From Leptospira sp. WS4.C2 (GTDB lineage: Bacteria > Spirochaetota > Leptospiria > Leptospirales > Leptospiraceae): a stretch of 64,000 bases of DNA. Shown here piece by piece: positions 63,951 through 64,000 of the stretch. The position numbers were made by a program, and so were the translations under genes. Location: positions 2,004,001 through 2,068,000 of the forward strand of contig NZ_CP162139.1 in assembly GCF_040833985.1 (NCBI RefSeq), in the 5' to 3' direction. The notes under the pieces were generated by a model. The model did not search any database. It saw nothing but the letters and a program-made list of their open reading frames with translations, and was not told the DNA's origin. Within the stretch, counting starts at the first letter, position 1, and the number at the start of each line of letters is the position of its first letter.

Positions 63951-64000
63951 CGTTTGACTATCGCCTTCTTTTGGAAATTGGTTTTTTGTTAGACTCACCC

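Overview
The window is a chromosomal segment of a diderm spirochete, most probably Leptospira. This rests on several traits: an LPS-heptose epimerase, a spirochete-type lipoprotein signal on Ggt, RpoB with Asn in place of the rifampicin-contact Ser, multidomain PAS kinase and PP2C signalling proteins, a short adenylate kinase, and moderate-to-low GC. The genus is inferred from content and style; no database search was made. Coding density is very high and no gene-free stretch exceeds 300 bases. I saw no insertion sequence, prophage, CRISPR array or rRNA operon.

Positions 1-9630 form an iron-sulfur and glutathione island. On the plus strand, the tail of an unknown gene is followed by bolA, grxD (CGFS glutaredoxin) and a CPYC glutaredoxin. 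Converging on them is one tightly overlapping minus-strand operon: sufC, sufD, a Rieske ferredoxin, sufS, sufU, sufT, ggt, gshA and a GshF-type glutathione synthetase. It starts just below a near-perfect PerR/Fur-type operator (9564-9578). Fe-S assembly, glutathione synthesis, glutathione breakdown and glutathione-dependent Fe-S carriers therefore sit together. sufB is absent.

Positions 9630-27300 are mixed housekeeping and signalling: an EAL/YkuI-like c-di-GMP phosphodiesterase; glgC; a run of ccmA-ccmB-ccmC, a receiver-PP2C phosphatase and purC-purS-purQ; a TPR protein; an orphan ABC ATPase; HMG-CoA lyase with a TIGR02757 protein; tRNA-Lys and tRNA-Glu with a visible promoter; hisZ-purA; a fused acyltransferase/glycerol-3-phosphate dehydrogenase-like protein; and a PAS-PAS histidine kinase.

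Positions 27345-57410 carry the translation and transcription core, all on the minus strand. In transcription order: promoter, tRNA-Thr, tRNA-Trp, secE, nusG, rplK, rplA, rplJ, rplL, an attenuator-like hairpin, rpoB, rpoC, a pseudoknot-like leader, rpsL, rpsG, a terminator, an EF-G/Tet(M)-like GTPase in the usual fusA slot, tuf, then the S10-spc-alpha gene series from rpsJ to rplQ with a strong final terminator. Two members are shorter than 75 codons and easily missed: infA, which appears to start with CTG, and rpmJ.

Positions 57545-63950 hold a stand-alone histidine-kinase-like ATPase, a FabG-like reductase, a small ArsR-type regulator, hldD, a UbiD-family decarboxylase and an App1-like phosphatase-domain protein.

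The most unusual points are the redox-controlled suf-glutathione operon, the CTG start of infA, the divergent EF-G behind a terminator, the interlocked inverted repeats before rpsL, and the acyltransferase-dehydrogenase fusion.
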